Positions 14,701-25,837 of a stretch of DNA of 64,000 bases are shown piece after piece. The stretch spans positions 394,501 through 458,500 of the forward strand of contig JACATO010001035.1 of NCBI GenBank assembly GCA_018389105.1, given 5' to 3'. Source of the DNA: Nautilus pompilius (taxonomy: Eukaryota > Mollusca > Cephalopoda > Nautilida > Nautilidae). How positions within the stretch are numbered: position 1 is the stretch's first letter; every line of letters starts with the position of its first letter. A program made the translations under genes and the position numbers. The notes under the pieces are model-generated. The model had not been told where the DNA came from. It saw nothing but the letters and a program-made list of their open reading frames with translations, and did no database searches.

Positions 14701-17700
14701 AAAAAAATTAAAAAAAATTGTAACATTCCTTCAAATAAATGTCAGCCCCAACAGCGAGAAAAGTAATATTAAATAAAAAGGGATCTATCTGTATGCTAAT
14801 CGTCATCTTGGCTTTCTAAAACAGAGTCATTATCGTATGGTCCAAGTCGATAAGGACTGCTTTATCCTCAGTCCCAGCATCTATCATCTGCTTCACCACA
14901 CACAGCAACGCTTCACTTAAGAAAACCCAACTCACTGCCAGATCCATTAAAATAATGTGCTTCTTCCAAAAGTAGTTGCCATAACAACAGCAAAACTATC
15001 TCTGGATAACACTCTCTCCGCCCCTGCTAGTACACTACACGTGTTGAACTGAGAGTTGCCTCGATATCTTCAGAAAATCACTGCTTTTAAGTTAGTTCAA
15101 TTAATATAGATCTATTAACTATATGCAATTGATAATGCATTGAGCTAATTATACCTTCAAAAAACAGAAGTTCCCTACCCATCTATCAAAAAGGTTTAAG
15201 AAATACTAAACAGTAGCAGACCTATTTCCTGGAAATTAGTTCTGAATGTTTAGATTTATTAAAAGTTTTTGAAATATTATAACCAACATCAAAAAAGTGC
15301 TTTCCACAACAAATACAATCTATTAAACTAGATACTTCTCAATGCTACTTCTGTTTACACGGAATTAAGTAAAGTTCACCCATAATTTTGAATGCAGATG
15401 CAGTAACATTTAATAAAAATACAAAAATATCGTTTTGTCATCTCCTCGTTAGTCCCGTCATCACCCATCTTACTCATCAGGTCTAAAGTGACGGGGAAAA
15501 CTGTGGAAAATCGGTCGTGCATCTGCATGCAAAGTCCAATCGACCATTCAAACGACAACAAATAGCAGCTTTTGGACATTGGTACCTGACATGATTTCCT
15601 TTTTGAATCATTTCGGTATCAATATGATAAGTCAGCACAACTTCAATTCTTATTCTTATTTAAAACAAATCTCCTACGAGCTTCAAGTAATGGAAGTTAT
15701 ACAGGGATCACTCACCAGAATACTCCCCCCATCACCCCCTAATATAGCATTACACGTGTTTAGAATGTCCCCAAAATTCAGAGAAAGCACCTGATGGCAA
15801 GGGTTGGTTCCACGTTAAAGTGCCCCAGCTGTATTCACTTTTTATTCTTTTGATTAAAAATTGTAGTTGGGGATTATCAGTTTCCATTGTTTCTACATCC
15901 TCCTCCTCCCTAACCCCACCTTTTATTTTAAGTTTCCTCCTTATTAAACTCAAAATCAATCCATTAGGTATTACGAAATATTTACGATTTGCCATTCAGG
16001 AAAATTCCCTTCAGCATTCATGATGCATTCATGACTAATCCCTACCATACTATTAGGAAATTCTGCCAGAACTGGTGTACGGAATAAGACATAATCAATG
16101 CACGTGAAATTAGTCGAGGTAATCTAAGACAATTACCACCTTTCATCACCCAACAATGTCTTAGCTTATCTTATTTACTAATGTTGCTAGTTCTTTTCAA
16201 AAAAAAAGAGAGAAGAGATACTGTAATTAACCCCCATACTACCAGTTCTGGGTTTTCATCTATTATAAATGAGAGGGAGGAGATATATATATATATGTAG
16301 GTATGCTGCCAACCTTTTCACTTCTTTTATAAACTACCAGATCACAATTGTGCGGGGCCAATAAGATATAAGATGTCCAGAGCTGGGAGCTTCCCCACTC
16401 CTCTACCAGATACATTCAGTCACAAGATGGTTAAAAAAAATAGTAGTAGTAAAAGTGAAAATAATTACACTGGGAATGTCCAAACCATTACAGTGATGCT
16501 ATCTCTCATCTGAATACCCGTTGATTCCCTACTACTACACCAGTTGGACTGACTTAATGTTTACCGGTGCCCTATCGCAGAAACTCAAGCTATCTGCTAT
16601 CAAACAATCTTCTACTGAAAAAGGATACTACTACTACTACTACTAGCAATACCTTCCTTCTTTCTTTTTTTAACCAACCGTTTAGTGGAATGCCTGACAC
16701 AGAAATCAGCACATCACATCAATTTCTAATTTGATAAATATACAGAGTAGCTCAACCGGAAATGGTTGAAACACTACTTTAACACAGATTTACTCCTCTC
16801 GCCCAGCCTCTGGATGAGGGGCTGACACCGCGTGGAAGCTGAAAATGTAGAATTTTTTTCTTCTTTTTAAGTTTTCAATTTACTCCTGGTAAGCATCCTT
16901 GTGTACGCCCATTTTCCATGGCTTCGGTTGGCATAAATGATACGAGAGAAAACTCCCAGCCGTGTTAGGACGACGAGGCGGCTCAGATAAACGAGATATG
17001 CAGACTCGCACGCACTAGGTGCAATCTTGTTTACTTCCAGCCAGCCTTAATCACATACTGGAAATACCCTGAACCTCCTAAATTAAACTGACTGCCTGCT
17101 ACCTGTTTAATGTAAAACCCACCAAGTGTTTATAAATTATCGATAAAACAACAAAAAACCTGTCACTTCCCTCCAAGTGAGCACTGTATGCATCAGCGAT
17201 TATCAGGCCTCACATCACCAATGTAATGATACAGCTTACTACGCTGTTTTCCCAAAAATAACCTCATGTTGTTTTATTTAATCAGGCCCGGCCCAGCATA
17301 TTTGTCAATCCAATACAATCTACAGACACTGGCAATCCTATAAATATATATATATATATATATATAAATATAGCGTACTGTCCACTATTTATCATTCTTC
17401 ATTATAGCCAAATCTGGAAGGTTCTAGGCTGCATTCTGGTTACCATCAAGCCATTTTAAGACCTTCAATTTTCCCACCATATTGGAACCTTATTGTCGCT
17501 TTAACTCGACAAATCCATAAATCTCCTTGGGGACCCATTCATCGACAGTGGGCTGACAATCTGCACAAACAAACCACATGCACTGGGAGACAGACTTGCC
17601 CGTTGCTCTCTCCAGCATCAGGCTAACCTTCAACATAGCTTTTGGACAGACCACACGCACTTTTCGGGTGGAGGCGGGGTGTGGTATCAGTTTGTTTGCC

Positions 17701-19015
17701 TTAATCCAACCTTATACATATTTCCTCAGATTCTTAGTTTCGAAGACGAGTGAAACAAAACAAAAAAAAAAAAAAAAATGCCCTACGTGGGTCCATGCGA
17801 CCAAAGTTTTAAAGATCTTCCGCCACCTCTGCCTGTAGAAGGGAACCGCATTATGACAATACACCAGCTTTAACGATATTCTTTGTTGTTTTTTTTTTTT
17901 TTTAACCAGAGTTCAGTAGACTTGGTAAACAGATTCTGTTCCCCCATTTAAAATGTTGATTTAGTCCTAGTAGATGTTTTCTCAATGTTATTATAGCACA
18001 AGAGGTTTCTCGAAGACAGGGCCCTATTGTCACAGCTTATACAGAAATCCTATTTAGTGGATTTTGAAATCATTCCATATATGCTCAATTTGATTTGATA
18101 TAATGTGACAGTACAGCTTAATATACACCTTACCTACGGAGATCTCTGCAAGTAAAGTTTTCCTGCAGAATCTTTCCTGGTCATTTTTAAAATATTCTTT
18201 TAACTGATGTTTGTATCATCCAATCAAATGTAAAGATAATCTAATAAATATTTTATTAATTAGATACGCAGTTATCTAGAAATCATATGCCTTTCCTTAA
18301 TGAAGATGCTATCACATCTATTCTATCTAAATCTAGTTGCTCTTCTCTTGTAACCCCACGGAAACAGGAAAATCTGGCTATCCAATTTTGATTCAGCATC
18401 CTCAAAGCCAGTCAGGATGCAGCCAAGCATTGATGGCACGTGTAAAAAAAAACAAAACAAAAACAAAAAAAATCCCTGCATCTTGTGTGGAAACAAAAGA
18501 CTCATCAAGTTCTATTCTTGAGCTTCCATAAATCACATCAGAACCCTGTGGCTGCTTTTGAAGAACAGCAAACCTCATCCGAAATAACACACAGCCTTTT
18601 GGGTGTCAGTCTGTGACGACAAGACGACCAGGTGGGATGTGTTTTTGTTTTAATTTATACAGGCAAAGGCGTCAACTCTGGAGAAAAATAAGATAAATAG
18701 AGGAGAGGTTTTTCCTTACCTTCATCAGCACAGACTCACTCAGCTTCTCCCTGTTCACAATTTTTATAGCTACTTTCTTCCCAGTGATACAGTGTACACC
18801 CAATTTAACCAACCCTAAAGAAGACAAAAGAAGAAACAGAGTACAAAATAGAGAATTTCAGTTCCAAAATCTATCTTTTCCTTAAAAATGTACCAGACCA
18901 CAAGATTCCCCTCCCCAATATATATATTACACTACAAATGCAAAACAGAATATTTTTAAAATCTGTTTTATTAAAATTAAAAATAATAACGATAATGGTA
19001 TTAATTAAATAAAAC

Positions 19016-19063
<48 letters not shown>

Positions 19064-22000
19064 AGGAACACCATGGATCCTTTTAAAGTGATGGATAATC
19101 AAACCAAAGAACCTGGAAACCAGCAATGAAAGAGAAGTTGAGGGACAGATGTTGCTTAAGGGATACAGTACAATGGCAAACAAGGATCAAATTATTGAAA
19201 ATAAGCTCAGAACTAACCTCCACCTGAACTTAGGGATGGAGAGAAAAGATGACCGACGACGATGGTGATGTAGAAACAGCAGTCTGCCTACACAGGATGA
19301 AAACAAAGACAATATGCTGTGGTGGGATTTTCTGGATATATACACACATCAGGAGCAGATCACAAACCATGGAACCATCCAGGAGATTTTATTAAAAAGG
19401 GGGGGGTAGCTAATACACAGCACTCACACAAGAAACTGTTAGCTGTTCTTCGAAAGCCAGAGACTAGAAATAATTAAATCCAACTCTAGATTTCCACCTG
19501 GGTCACTAATCAGGACAATTACTGGTCAATAGGGTCACTGAGAACCTGGTTCTAAAAGCAGCCCACAAAGCATGTCAGGTAATTGCCACACAGGTAATTA
19601 AGGAGGAAAATACAGCAGATGGAGCCCACCAACTATAATACCAACAGACAGATCCAGATTGTATAGAAAGATAATATGGAATGACTGTTCCTCTCATATA
19701 TCCATCTCATTTCTTGTTTAATGAGACCAGCTATAAGATTTATTACTGGAAAACTTCCAACGTCATTGTAAGGGCCCCCTTTCTATTTTGCATCATGGAG
19801 AATTTCTTTCTAAAGAAGAAAAGCAAATAGTTTTTCACTCCAAATAATTGAAATGATCATTTTCTTTTGCCTGCTGACTTCATTATTTTTTTTGTCTTTG
19901 CTGGCACTGTTTTTTACATTACGATACACGTTTTCACTATATTAATGCTTTTTTTTGTTGTAAGGATCTGTCAACAGTTCAGGTGATCTTTCCTCCAGAA
20001 GCAAACCTTTGTAGCTTCACCAGCCCACCTTTTTCATATAGCTTATGACAGTCTTTACTATTAGTTAAAGAATGGAACATTTCCCAGGACACAACATTCA
20101 AAGGAGACATTTTCCACCTTTAAGTTATTATTAGTAAAAAAGTAGGAGCTAACAAGCCTACATTTCACACAATTCCCTGTTTGCCATCATCAGGGTTAAT
20201 CCTGAAGAGGATTGACTGTTGTTCGTTAAGCGCAAATATTGGTAATGGTTTTACATGTAGCTGATGTTTGCAGCAATGTGATCTGGTATTGGACCCATGG
20301 CCTGCTGGTCACCAGGTTGTCGTGTTGGTTTTTTGACTAATCGACATGTATCTAAATAACAGAAGCTTAATGGTAGAATCAGGAACAACAAGGATGTATC
20401 CTTTGTGTTTGTGGCTGAAACAGTAGACTGGACATTGTGAAAGTAAACTGAGTGCGCCTACAGGGAAAGAACGCTAAATATGGAATAGAGTAAAACTTCA
20501 GAAAATTACCAAAAACAACCCTGACTTCAGCAGGGAAGAGAAATATTCTGAGGAGGAAAGCAAAGCAATGGGAACCACACCACGAGGGCCCAATTAACCA
20601 TCGTAACAAAACAAGTGCACTACACGCCATGTTGATCCGTTGCCTACGTTTTAAGCTTTTTCCGCTATTTTAATGTGAGAAATGACAGATTTGTTTATAA
20701 GGATTGAAACAATTTTCTGAATATAATACACCTGGGGGAAACAAAAAAATTAAGTGGCAGCCACCTTCTCAAACACCTCTGAACAAATCCATTGTGTGAG
20801 AGCAATGTTGTTGTTGCCAGTCGGAGACTGATGGTGTACTCCCGTGAACTTATCAGTTATCAGATATAAAACAAACACAGAGGAAGCAGCATCTACTGAT
20901 ATTTTATTGTTGTGTTCAGAAATTGATCAATGTTGCATTAACTGCTACTGAAAAACAAGTTTGGATGTAAAAACCATTTCAGTCGTAGGCAATCAAGAGA
21001 GCATGCTGTAAAATTGTCCATTAGGCCAGCATTTGAATCGCGTGTTTGAGCCAATTTCAAATTGCTCCCCTATGCTCATAGATCACCACTTCATATCTCC
21101 TCCTTAACATGGACTTCACAAAGAAGCTGGATCCAAATCTGAACAATTTGTACCCATTCTTCCTGAAGAATTTGGCTAGCTTCTGACAGGTTTTTAGGGT
21201 TTTACTAGGAAGTTCCTTTATCTCACTCTTCATACCCAGTGGCCCCATAAAGATTCAGATAAGACAGATATAAGCCCAGTGCAGACCAGCACAAGGTGTC
21301 AATGACATTGGCACACTGATGTTTGCTCTGGCATTATCATCCATGCCGATTAGGTACAGGTCTTTAAAATGAGGGATAACTGACTTCTAGTGTGTTTTCT
21401 GGGAACACCTGGCACGTTTAATGTATCTAATACTTCAATCAGCTGACCAGTGGTGTGGTTTTGATTTTGACAATTTGCTCCTCGTGATGTTTGGTTTGTT
21501 TTTCTTAAGATATAAATAATTTCCCTGCACCTGTACTCAATACAATCAGATTCAATTCATTTTTTTTTTTACACACACGGTGTTCAACACTGCATCTACT
21601 ATCATCAGCCAAGCTAGTAAAGCTTTGATGGTTTATTGATTACTTGACAACAAAACCAGCAACTCTGTGTGGTGTGTGTGTGTGTGGTGGTGTACATACA
21701 ACTCAGTCAAACCTAAAATGAATTAAGACTTTAATGTATGAAGATGTCTTAAAAAAAACAAACAACATTTGGGGTCATTGATGTTACCAGCCACACCATG
21801 TTCACATCAGTGTCTATAAGTAACTTATATATATTTTTAATGTAATGGCGTTAAAGAAAAATTCACCTGCCAAAATGACAATGTTTTGAAAATATTTTTA
21901 TGTAAATAAATCACAATTTTTTCCTGCCGTATTTTTCATAAGTTGTAAATAAAAAAGGGGGGGCCTAAATGCAAAAAGAAAACTATAACTTCCTAATATA

Positions 22001-22335
22001 CCCTCGACTTTCAAGTGGTAACACATCTAATCTGAATTCAAATGCAAACAACTTGCATGCACTTAATTCCTTAAATGTAGATTTTCTTTCATGAAAAAAC
22101 AGCATTAACATGGTGGGAAATGACTTCACACCAGGCAAATTTCTCGAGCCACCCACTTGCTCCACAGCTTGTCCAACCACCAGTCAGTCATCCTCACCAA
22201 CACACTACTTTCTTCTTTTTTCTTATCTTAATATATATGTGAAAATAAAAAGACATTCCTCAAAGAAGTTTCTTTTTTTCTTTCATTTTAAACAAACAGA
22301 GAGAGACGAAGAGAGAGACGAAGAGAGAAGAGAGA

Positions 22336-22386
<51 letters not shown>

Positions 22387-23980
22387 GAAGAGAGAGAGAG
22401 ACGAAAAGAGAGAGAGACGAAGAGAGAGAGACGAAGAGAGAGAGAGAGCGAAGAGAGAGAGACGAGAGAGAGAGAGAGAGACGAAGAGAGAGAGAAGAGA
22501 AGAGAAGAGATGAAGAAGAGAGGAGAGAGATAGAGCGAAGAGGAAAGAAAACGAAGATAGAGAGAGAGAGAGAAGAGAGAGACGAAGAGATATAGAGAGT
22601 AGAGAGAGACAAGAGAGAGAGAGAGACCCTTGCAAGCACGATAAATAGGAAATACATGGACAGCCACCAGCTCCCCCTTCCGCAACTGCTCGTAAAAAGG
22701 GTTCTAGGAACATTGAAGATAAAATCAATTCAGAACTTAAAAGTTAAACTGGCTTATCTCTAAAAAAGAAACATCATAGTAACATTCAAATATTGTTATC
22801 CAAATTTGGTTTATCCAGCAATCATCTCCATTATCACTAGTTGCTGCTGTACACTATTAGAATAACTAATCTACTGAGAGAGAGAGAGAAAGATCAGTTT
22901 CCTCTTAGCTTAATTTAAAATTTAATAAAGGCAAACTACTATACTTTAAAAAGGATACATAATAATAATAATGTTAGATGACTTAACTATTTCTTTGAAG
23001 TGATTTTTTAAAGATTACACAGCCTAATGTATAGAAACAAAGCGATATACCACATGATCATACATCTAAGTCACCACAGCTGCAGTTTCTTCTTTGGATA
23101 TGCAAGCCATTGTTGGTACATAAAGCATCCACCAGAGGATGTGGAGGTTAGTCACATGCCTACTGCAGAAACTCCCCACTAGAACTCTTTACCTGTAGAT
23201 GTGGGAGGAAACCAGAGCATTAGCAGAAAATCCATGTAGAGCCAAGGAGAGTGAGAAGAAACTGTGTCGGGGAAGGGAATACCAAAACAAACCGATTCTC
23301 TCACGACCGGGATCCGAACTCAAGCCCTCAACCTCGGCAGTCGGGTAGATTAAACAATGTGTATAAACCAAGTATGCAGTTCAGACCAAGATGCTGGGTG
23401 ATAACAACAGTTAAAAATCAAAGGCGTGGAAGAAGTTACATCCATCATCGTGTTTAGAATGCGAGCGACAATGCTAACTGTTGTCGGGTGGATTAGCAAG
23501 AGTTCTGGGTTTTACTAAAGAATGGGTACGGGGGTTGGTGGAGCTGCTGTAGAAACCACTGGTATAGCCCCTCGTCTAGAACGTGCAATACATTCATGGC
23601 ACTTTCAGGAAAATTCTCACAGATTAGGAGTTGAAAGCCCAGCCATGAAAACCATGTCATGCATGGTTTGATATAAGCTGGGTGGGTGAGGACTTAACAG
23701 ATCAAGAAATGCTCTTCACTTTGGCTGATAACTCTGATAAGGGGACATCAGATCAGCTTACATAAATACAAGAATCCAGGTAGTGAGTAAAGGTTTTTTT
23801 TTGTTTTTTTTAAAAAAAAAGTGATATCTATAAACTCGTGTATAGAAGTCATCTAAATAATAATAAAGTCAAAAAGCCTAGTTTATTTAATATATTTTAA
23901 AATGCATTGACAGACATCTTGGGCCAATAAAAATGGCTCCAATGAATACACTTCCAGGAGCTGCGTTGTGAACTTATTTT

Positions 23981-24026
<46 letters not shown>

Positions 24027-25672
24027 TATTTACAATATCAATTCATTTGAAAATACAACCTTTAAAACATTTTTTTTTTAAATTGTTTTTGTAATGGACG
24101 GGTGATGTCCCCTTACTATTTATTACATGGAGTGGATATTATTAAAAGTACATTTTCTCCTTATTTTAAAAAAAAACAAAAAGTGGGAGAGGGGTCACAG
24201 GGGGGAGGGGGGAGGGGGCAGTATTACATCAGTACAGTTCCGGTGGATATCCTGAGCTGTCGGCGAATCTAAACTCGTGCTCTGCCTACCTCGGGGAAAT
24301 GTGAAAGGAGAACGTCACCAAACTGAGCCGCCGCGGCCCCCCCGGGGGAGGGTGGGTGGTGGTAATGTATTACGACAATAAAAGGAAGATGAGAAATCAA
24401 TCACAACCGGGGTAATCACAGACTCGACCCCTAACAGTGGGAATTACGAGTTCTTTAATAATAAACAATAATAATGTGGAAAAAAAAACGTTTAGAGGGG
24501 AGAGAGAGAGAGAGAGAGATGGCATCAGTACAGAGAGAGAGAGAGAGAGAGGGATGGCATCAGTACAGAGAGGGGGGAGGGAGAGAGAGATGGCATCAGT
24601 ACAGAGAGGGGGGGAGAGAGAGAGGGATGGCATCAGTACAGAGAGGGGGGAGGGAGAGAGAGAGATGGCATCAGTACAGAGAGGGGGGGAGAGAGGGATG
24701 GCATCAGTACAGAGAGGGGGAGAGAGAGAGAGAGAGAAAGATGGCATCAGTACAGAGAGGGGGAGAGAGAGAGAGAGATGGCATCAGTACAGAGAGAGAG
24801 GAGAGAGGGATGGCATCAGTACAGAGAGAGAGAGAGGGATGGCATCAGTACACAGAGGGGGGAGAGGGAGAGAGAGATGGCATCAGTACAGAGAGAGAGG
24901 AGAGAGGGATGGCATCAGTACAGAGAGAGAGGAGAGAGGGATGGCATCAGTACAGAGAGAGAGAGAGAGGGATGGCATCAGTACACAGAGGGGGGGGGAA
25001 AGAGAGATATGTATATACGTTATTTACCAGTTTATGTACTTTTTTAAACCTTAGGGGGAGGGGATACAAAAAGGGGAGTGTGCAGGGAGGACTATTTCGG
25101 TCCTCCCTTCTATGCGTTATAGAACAGGGGATTTCCACAGCACCCGCCACCATCCGTTTCTGTTGAATGAAAACATCTCCCCGACTGAATTAAAATTCAA
25201 CATGGGAGGCGGCTCGTCCCGGTTCTGTGGACCCGCGCTGGGGGTCACGCACCGACCGACTGATTCCGAGATCCATCCATGCTACCGATCGACGGGGATC
25301 CAGAATTCTGGTTTCGTTCTTCCTCCCTCCCCTTTAAAACGGGGGGAGATACAAACAACACGTATACGTGTATATGGTCAGTGGACGATCTCGGTTCAGG
25401 GGTGGGGGGGGGCAGTAGCTGAAATTCGGGACCAGGGAAACAACGACGACTCCTCCCTGCAGGCCGACGTGAGAGACAAAAGAAGAAAGGGGGAGGAGGG
25501 GGGGGGTTTACGATCGCGTGCGCGGCTCGGGTCCGTAAAGGGAAGGAAAGGGGTACTATCCGTCACCGCTCGCCGGCGTCCTTCTCTACTCCTTACCTGT
25601 CTGTCCCTTGCCCAGAGTTTTCTCCAGCCGGTACGGTCCCACGTACTGCTCCTCTTTCTGGCTGTGTGACAT
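1..25672 (-). CDS. BRSK: SAD/BRSK-family Ser/Thr kinase gene, 5' part only (two coding exons seen)
   Basis: Gene-level entry. The coding exons are 25597-25672 and 18720-18814, joined in phase 1 to give a 57-residue N-terminus. Visible in it are the glycine-rich loop LGKGQTGLVKLGV and the ATP-anchoring lysine in [17 protein letters not shown]. This N-terminus closely matches the SAD/BRSK (brain-specific kinase) branch of the AMPK-related kinases. Known for the family: an LKB1-activated cytoplasmic and synaptic kinase that controls neuronal polarity and presynaptic assembly, with a C-terminal UBA and KA1-like region. Those later parts, including the HRD and DFG motifs, are absent here. I looked for them on the minus strand below 18720 and found none, so intron 2 must exceed 18.7 kb. 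Whether invertebrates carry one SAD gene or several cannot be judged, so BRSK is a family symbol. Confidence covers family identity only. Confidence 0.9.
4095..4163. repeat. Palindromic hairpin element, copy 1
   Basis: The ends are CTAGGAATGTTCAAATAAAA and GTTTCATTTGAACACTCCTA G. Arms of about 25 bases are inverted repeats around a short centre, and both ends carry CTAG. It belongs to the family described in the findings. Confidence 0.7.
4595..4925 (+). mobile_element. tRNA-derived SINE, near full length (copy A)
   Basis: The head near 4605-4665 has degenerate polymerase III boxes (A-like GCCTGGTGGTAAAC, B-like GAGTTTGAATCC). A central box follows near 4750-4785 (TCCTCCCACATTGGTGAAAT), and then a tail near 4868-4920 (TAGCTCACTGCTGCAGGGTG, then a CTTAAACCTCAAAAGTCAT motif). 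The same box and tail recur in several other places in this window, which marks it as an interspersed family and not a tRNA gene. An ORF over this interval is incidental. Confidence 0.6.
5018..5455. repeat. Minisatellite with internal palindromes
   Basis: Degenerate tandem units, mostly of about 65-72 bases, alternate the phrases CTCGGATTTCAGACCTCCAT and TATTCTAACCTCCCTCACAA GTGAGG. The phrase GATTTCAGA recurs at roughly 5065, 5133, 5205, 5273 and 5376, and GATTTCAAA at 5440. Most units hold CCTCACAAGTGAGG, an inverted repeat around AA. The antisense ORF at 5310-5498 is an artefact of the repeat. Confidence 0.8.
7841..7920. repeat. Palindromic hairpin element, copy 2
   Basis: The left arm is TTAGAGCTGTTCAAATGAAA CTGAA and the right arm TTCAGTTGGGTTTCGTTTGA ATATCCCTTA. 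These form an inverted repeat around an AT-rich centre of about 25 bases. Confidence 0.65.
9815..9990 (+). mobile_element. SINE fragment carrying the shared central box (copy B)
   Basis: The segment GTTCCCTCCCACATCTAAAG followed by GTGAAGAGTTCTAGT (about 9837-9872) matches the central box of the SINE family. The head and tail are unclear. A CAG/CTG-type run (CCGCCGCCGCTGCTGCTG...) near 9971-10000 follows it. The antisense ORF with a glutamine run at 9829-10107 is best explained by this repeat. Confidence 0.45.
11657..11737. repeat. (TAA)n microsatellite
   Basis: An almost pure TAA trinucleotide run of about 80 bases with two single-base interruptions. The tyrosine-rich antisense ORF across it is a repeat artefact. 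Confidence 0.95.
11771..11798. repeat. Half copy of the hairpin element
   Basis: Only the right-arm sequence CGGCCAGGTTTCATTTAGAC ATCTTCAG is present, with no left arm found nearby. Confidence 0.4.
13440..13620. repeat. Dispersed repeat family 3, copy
   Basis: It shares GACCAAACATACAGCCAGTC and a terminal AAAAACTGACACGGTATATA GAGAGTTAAAA with copies near 50640-50795, 35395-35515 and 59817-60015. Just upstream (13405-13435), the reverse complement of CTGTGCTGAGTAATAAAGAT resembles 26750-26775. The family is unidentified. Confidence 0.5.
17342..17368. repeat. (TA)n microsatellite
   Basis: A TA dinucleotide run of about 25 bases. Similar short TA runs occur at about 11240, 12096, 16283 and 34800. 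Confidence 0.9.
18720..18814 (-). CDS. BRSK: BRSK coding exon 2 (kinase N-lobe, catalytic lysine)
   Basis: Ninety-five bases between acceptor TTTAG|GG and donor AAG|GTAAGG. The phase-1 entry joins exon 1 to give [20 protein letters not shown] and then [12 protein letters not shown]. The VAIK lysine binds ATP phosphates in this kinase fold. The exon ends in phase 0 just before the region that in BRSK proteins continues into the alpha-C helix. That next exon was not found in the window. A (TG)n tract lies about 200 bases before the acceptor. Confidence 0.93.
19016..19061. repeat. (TG)n microsatellite, (CA)n on the gene strand
   Basis: About 22 TG units. On the BRSK coding strand it is a CA tract about 200 bases upstream of the exon 2 acceptor. 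The ORFs with histidine-threonine runs here are artefacts. Confidence 0.95.
21050..21480 (-). pseudogene. Possible decayed coding fragment, unidentified
   Basis: Minus-strand frames give protein-like stretches in succession: [20 protein letters not shown], then in another frame [20 protein letters not shown], then after a stop [20 protein letters not shown] and [15 protein letters not shown]. The switching of frames suggests a decayed element or retrocopy. I do not recognise the family, and chance cannot be excluded. Confidence 0.25.
22298..22630. repeat. (GA)n/(GACGAA) purine tract
   Basis: About 330 bases of almost pure purine on the plus strand, built from GAGA with scattered GACGAAGAGA units. 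Arginine/glutamate ORFs on one strand and serine/leucine ORFs on the other are repeat artefacts. The mirror symmetry is of the kind that favours triplex (H-DNA) in vitro. Confidence 0.95.
23150..23360 (-). mobile_element. tRNA-derived SINE (copy C)
   Basis: Read on the minus strand from about 23360, a tRNA-like head shows CTACCCGACTGCCGAGG and a B box GAGTTCGGATCCC. A TTTCCTCCCACATCTACAGG / AAGAGTTCTAGTG central box follows near 23215-23180. This copy has the clearest B box of the family in the window. It lies in BRSK intron 1. Confidence 0.6.
23982..24026. repeat. (TAA)n microsatellite
   Basis: About 44 bases of AAT/TAA repeat. Confidence 0.95.
24500..25015. repeat. GA-rich minisatellite with GGCATCAGTACAGAGAG core, 14 units
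   Basis: The core ATGGCATCAGTACAGAGAG occurs 14 times between 24519 and 24990, at spacings of 29-43 bases. Variable G-rich/GAGA spacers separate the units. It lies about 600 bases inside BRSK intron 1 from the exon 1 donor. Long ORFs in several frames arise only because the unit lacks stop codons. Confidence 0.95.
25597..25672 (-). CDS. BRSK: BRSK coding exon 1 (start codon and most of the glycine-rich loop)
   Basis: Seventy-six bases encode [20 protein letters not shown] followed by GKGQT, then a strong donor (CAG|GTAAGG) in phase 1. The start codon at 25670-25672 has A at -3. The motif [18 protein letters not shown] is the diagnostic N-terminal lead-in of BRSK/SAD kinases, and the exon break falls inside the glycine-rich loop. 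The N-terminus before QYVGPY is only eight residues, short like other invertebrate SADs. Two upstream ORFs precede this start and are listed separately. Confidence 0.93.
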
Positions 25673-25765
25673 CTTGCGGAGGGAGGGAGGGGGAGAGAGA
25701 GAGAAAGGGGAGGGGGCTGGCTGGCTGGCTGCTGAGGAAACGGAGAAATTATCCCGAGGTCTCTA

Positions 25766-25837
25766 TTATCCCCGCCGCGACAGGCGGTAACTCCGCGGCG
25801 GCCTTCCCATGCAATCTCCCCGGCTGGAACTCAACAT
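25766..25837 (-). CDS. Upstream ORF 2 of BRSK leader (23 aa)
   Basis: A 23-residue frame, beginning MLSSSRGDCM and rich in arginine, overlaps upstream ORF 1 by seven bases in another frame and ends in TAA about 95 bases before the BRSK start codon. Whether it is translated is unknown. Confidence 0.35.
   Translation of the reverse strand: MLSSSRGDCMGRPPRSYRLSRRG

Larger units (their letters stand above)
1..18719 (-). other. BRSK intron 2, partial; no exon found
   Basis: A non-coding stretch of 18.7 kb. It contains a decayed hAT transposase at about 1-1300, a palindromic minisatellite near 5018-5455, tRNA-derived SINE copies (for example 4595-4925 and 9815-9990), hairpin elements at 4095-4163 and 7841-7920, and many homopolymers and AT or TAA microsatellites. 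I inspected the minus strand for the expected kinase motifs (catalytic HRD loop, DFG, APE) and saw none. Short ORFs at 8108-8525 and 8999-9232 encode hydrophobic peptides that I could not assign. Nothing convincing was seen elsewhere. Confidence 0.75.
18815..25596 (-). other. BRSK intron 1
   Basis: A complete intron of 6.8 kb. It holds a (TG)n tract (19016-19061), a possibly decayed coding fragment (about 21050-21480), a 330-base GA tract, SINE copy C, a (TAA)n run at 23982-24026 and a GA-rich 14-unit minisatellite at 24500-25015. No exon of BRSK or of another gene was recognised. Confidence 0.8.

Noticed and set aside
22110-22728. Long ORFs rich in Arg/Glu or Ser/Leu on both strands
   Set aside because: They come from the GA tract, which lacks stops in several frames. 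There is no domain or codon structure.
24397-25166. Long plus-strand ORFs with repeated MASVQR and WHQYRE phrases
   Set aside because: They are translations of the 14-unit GA-rich minisatellite.
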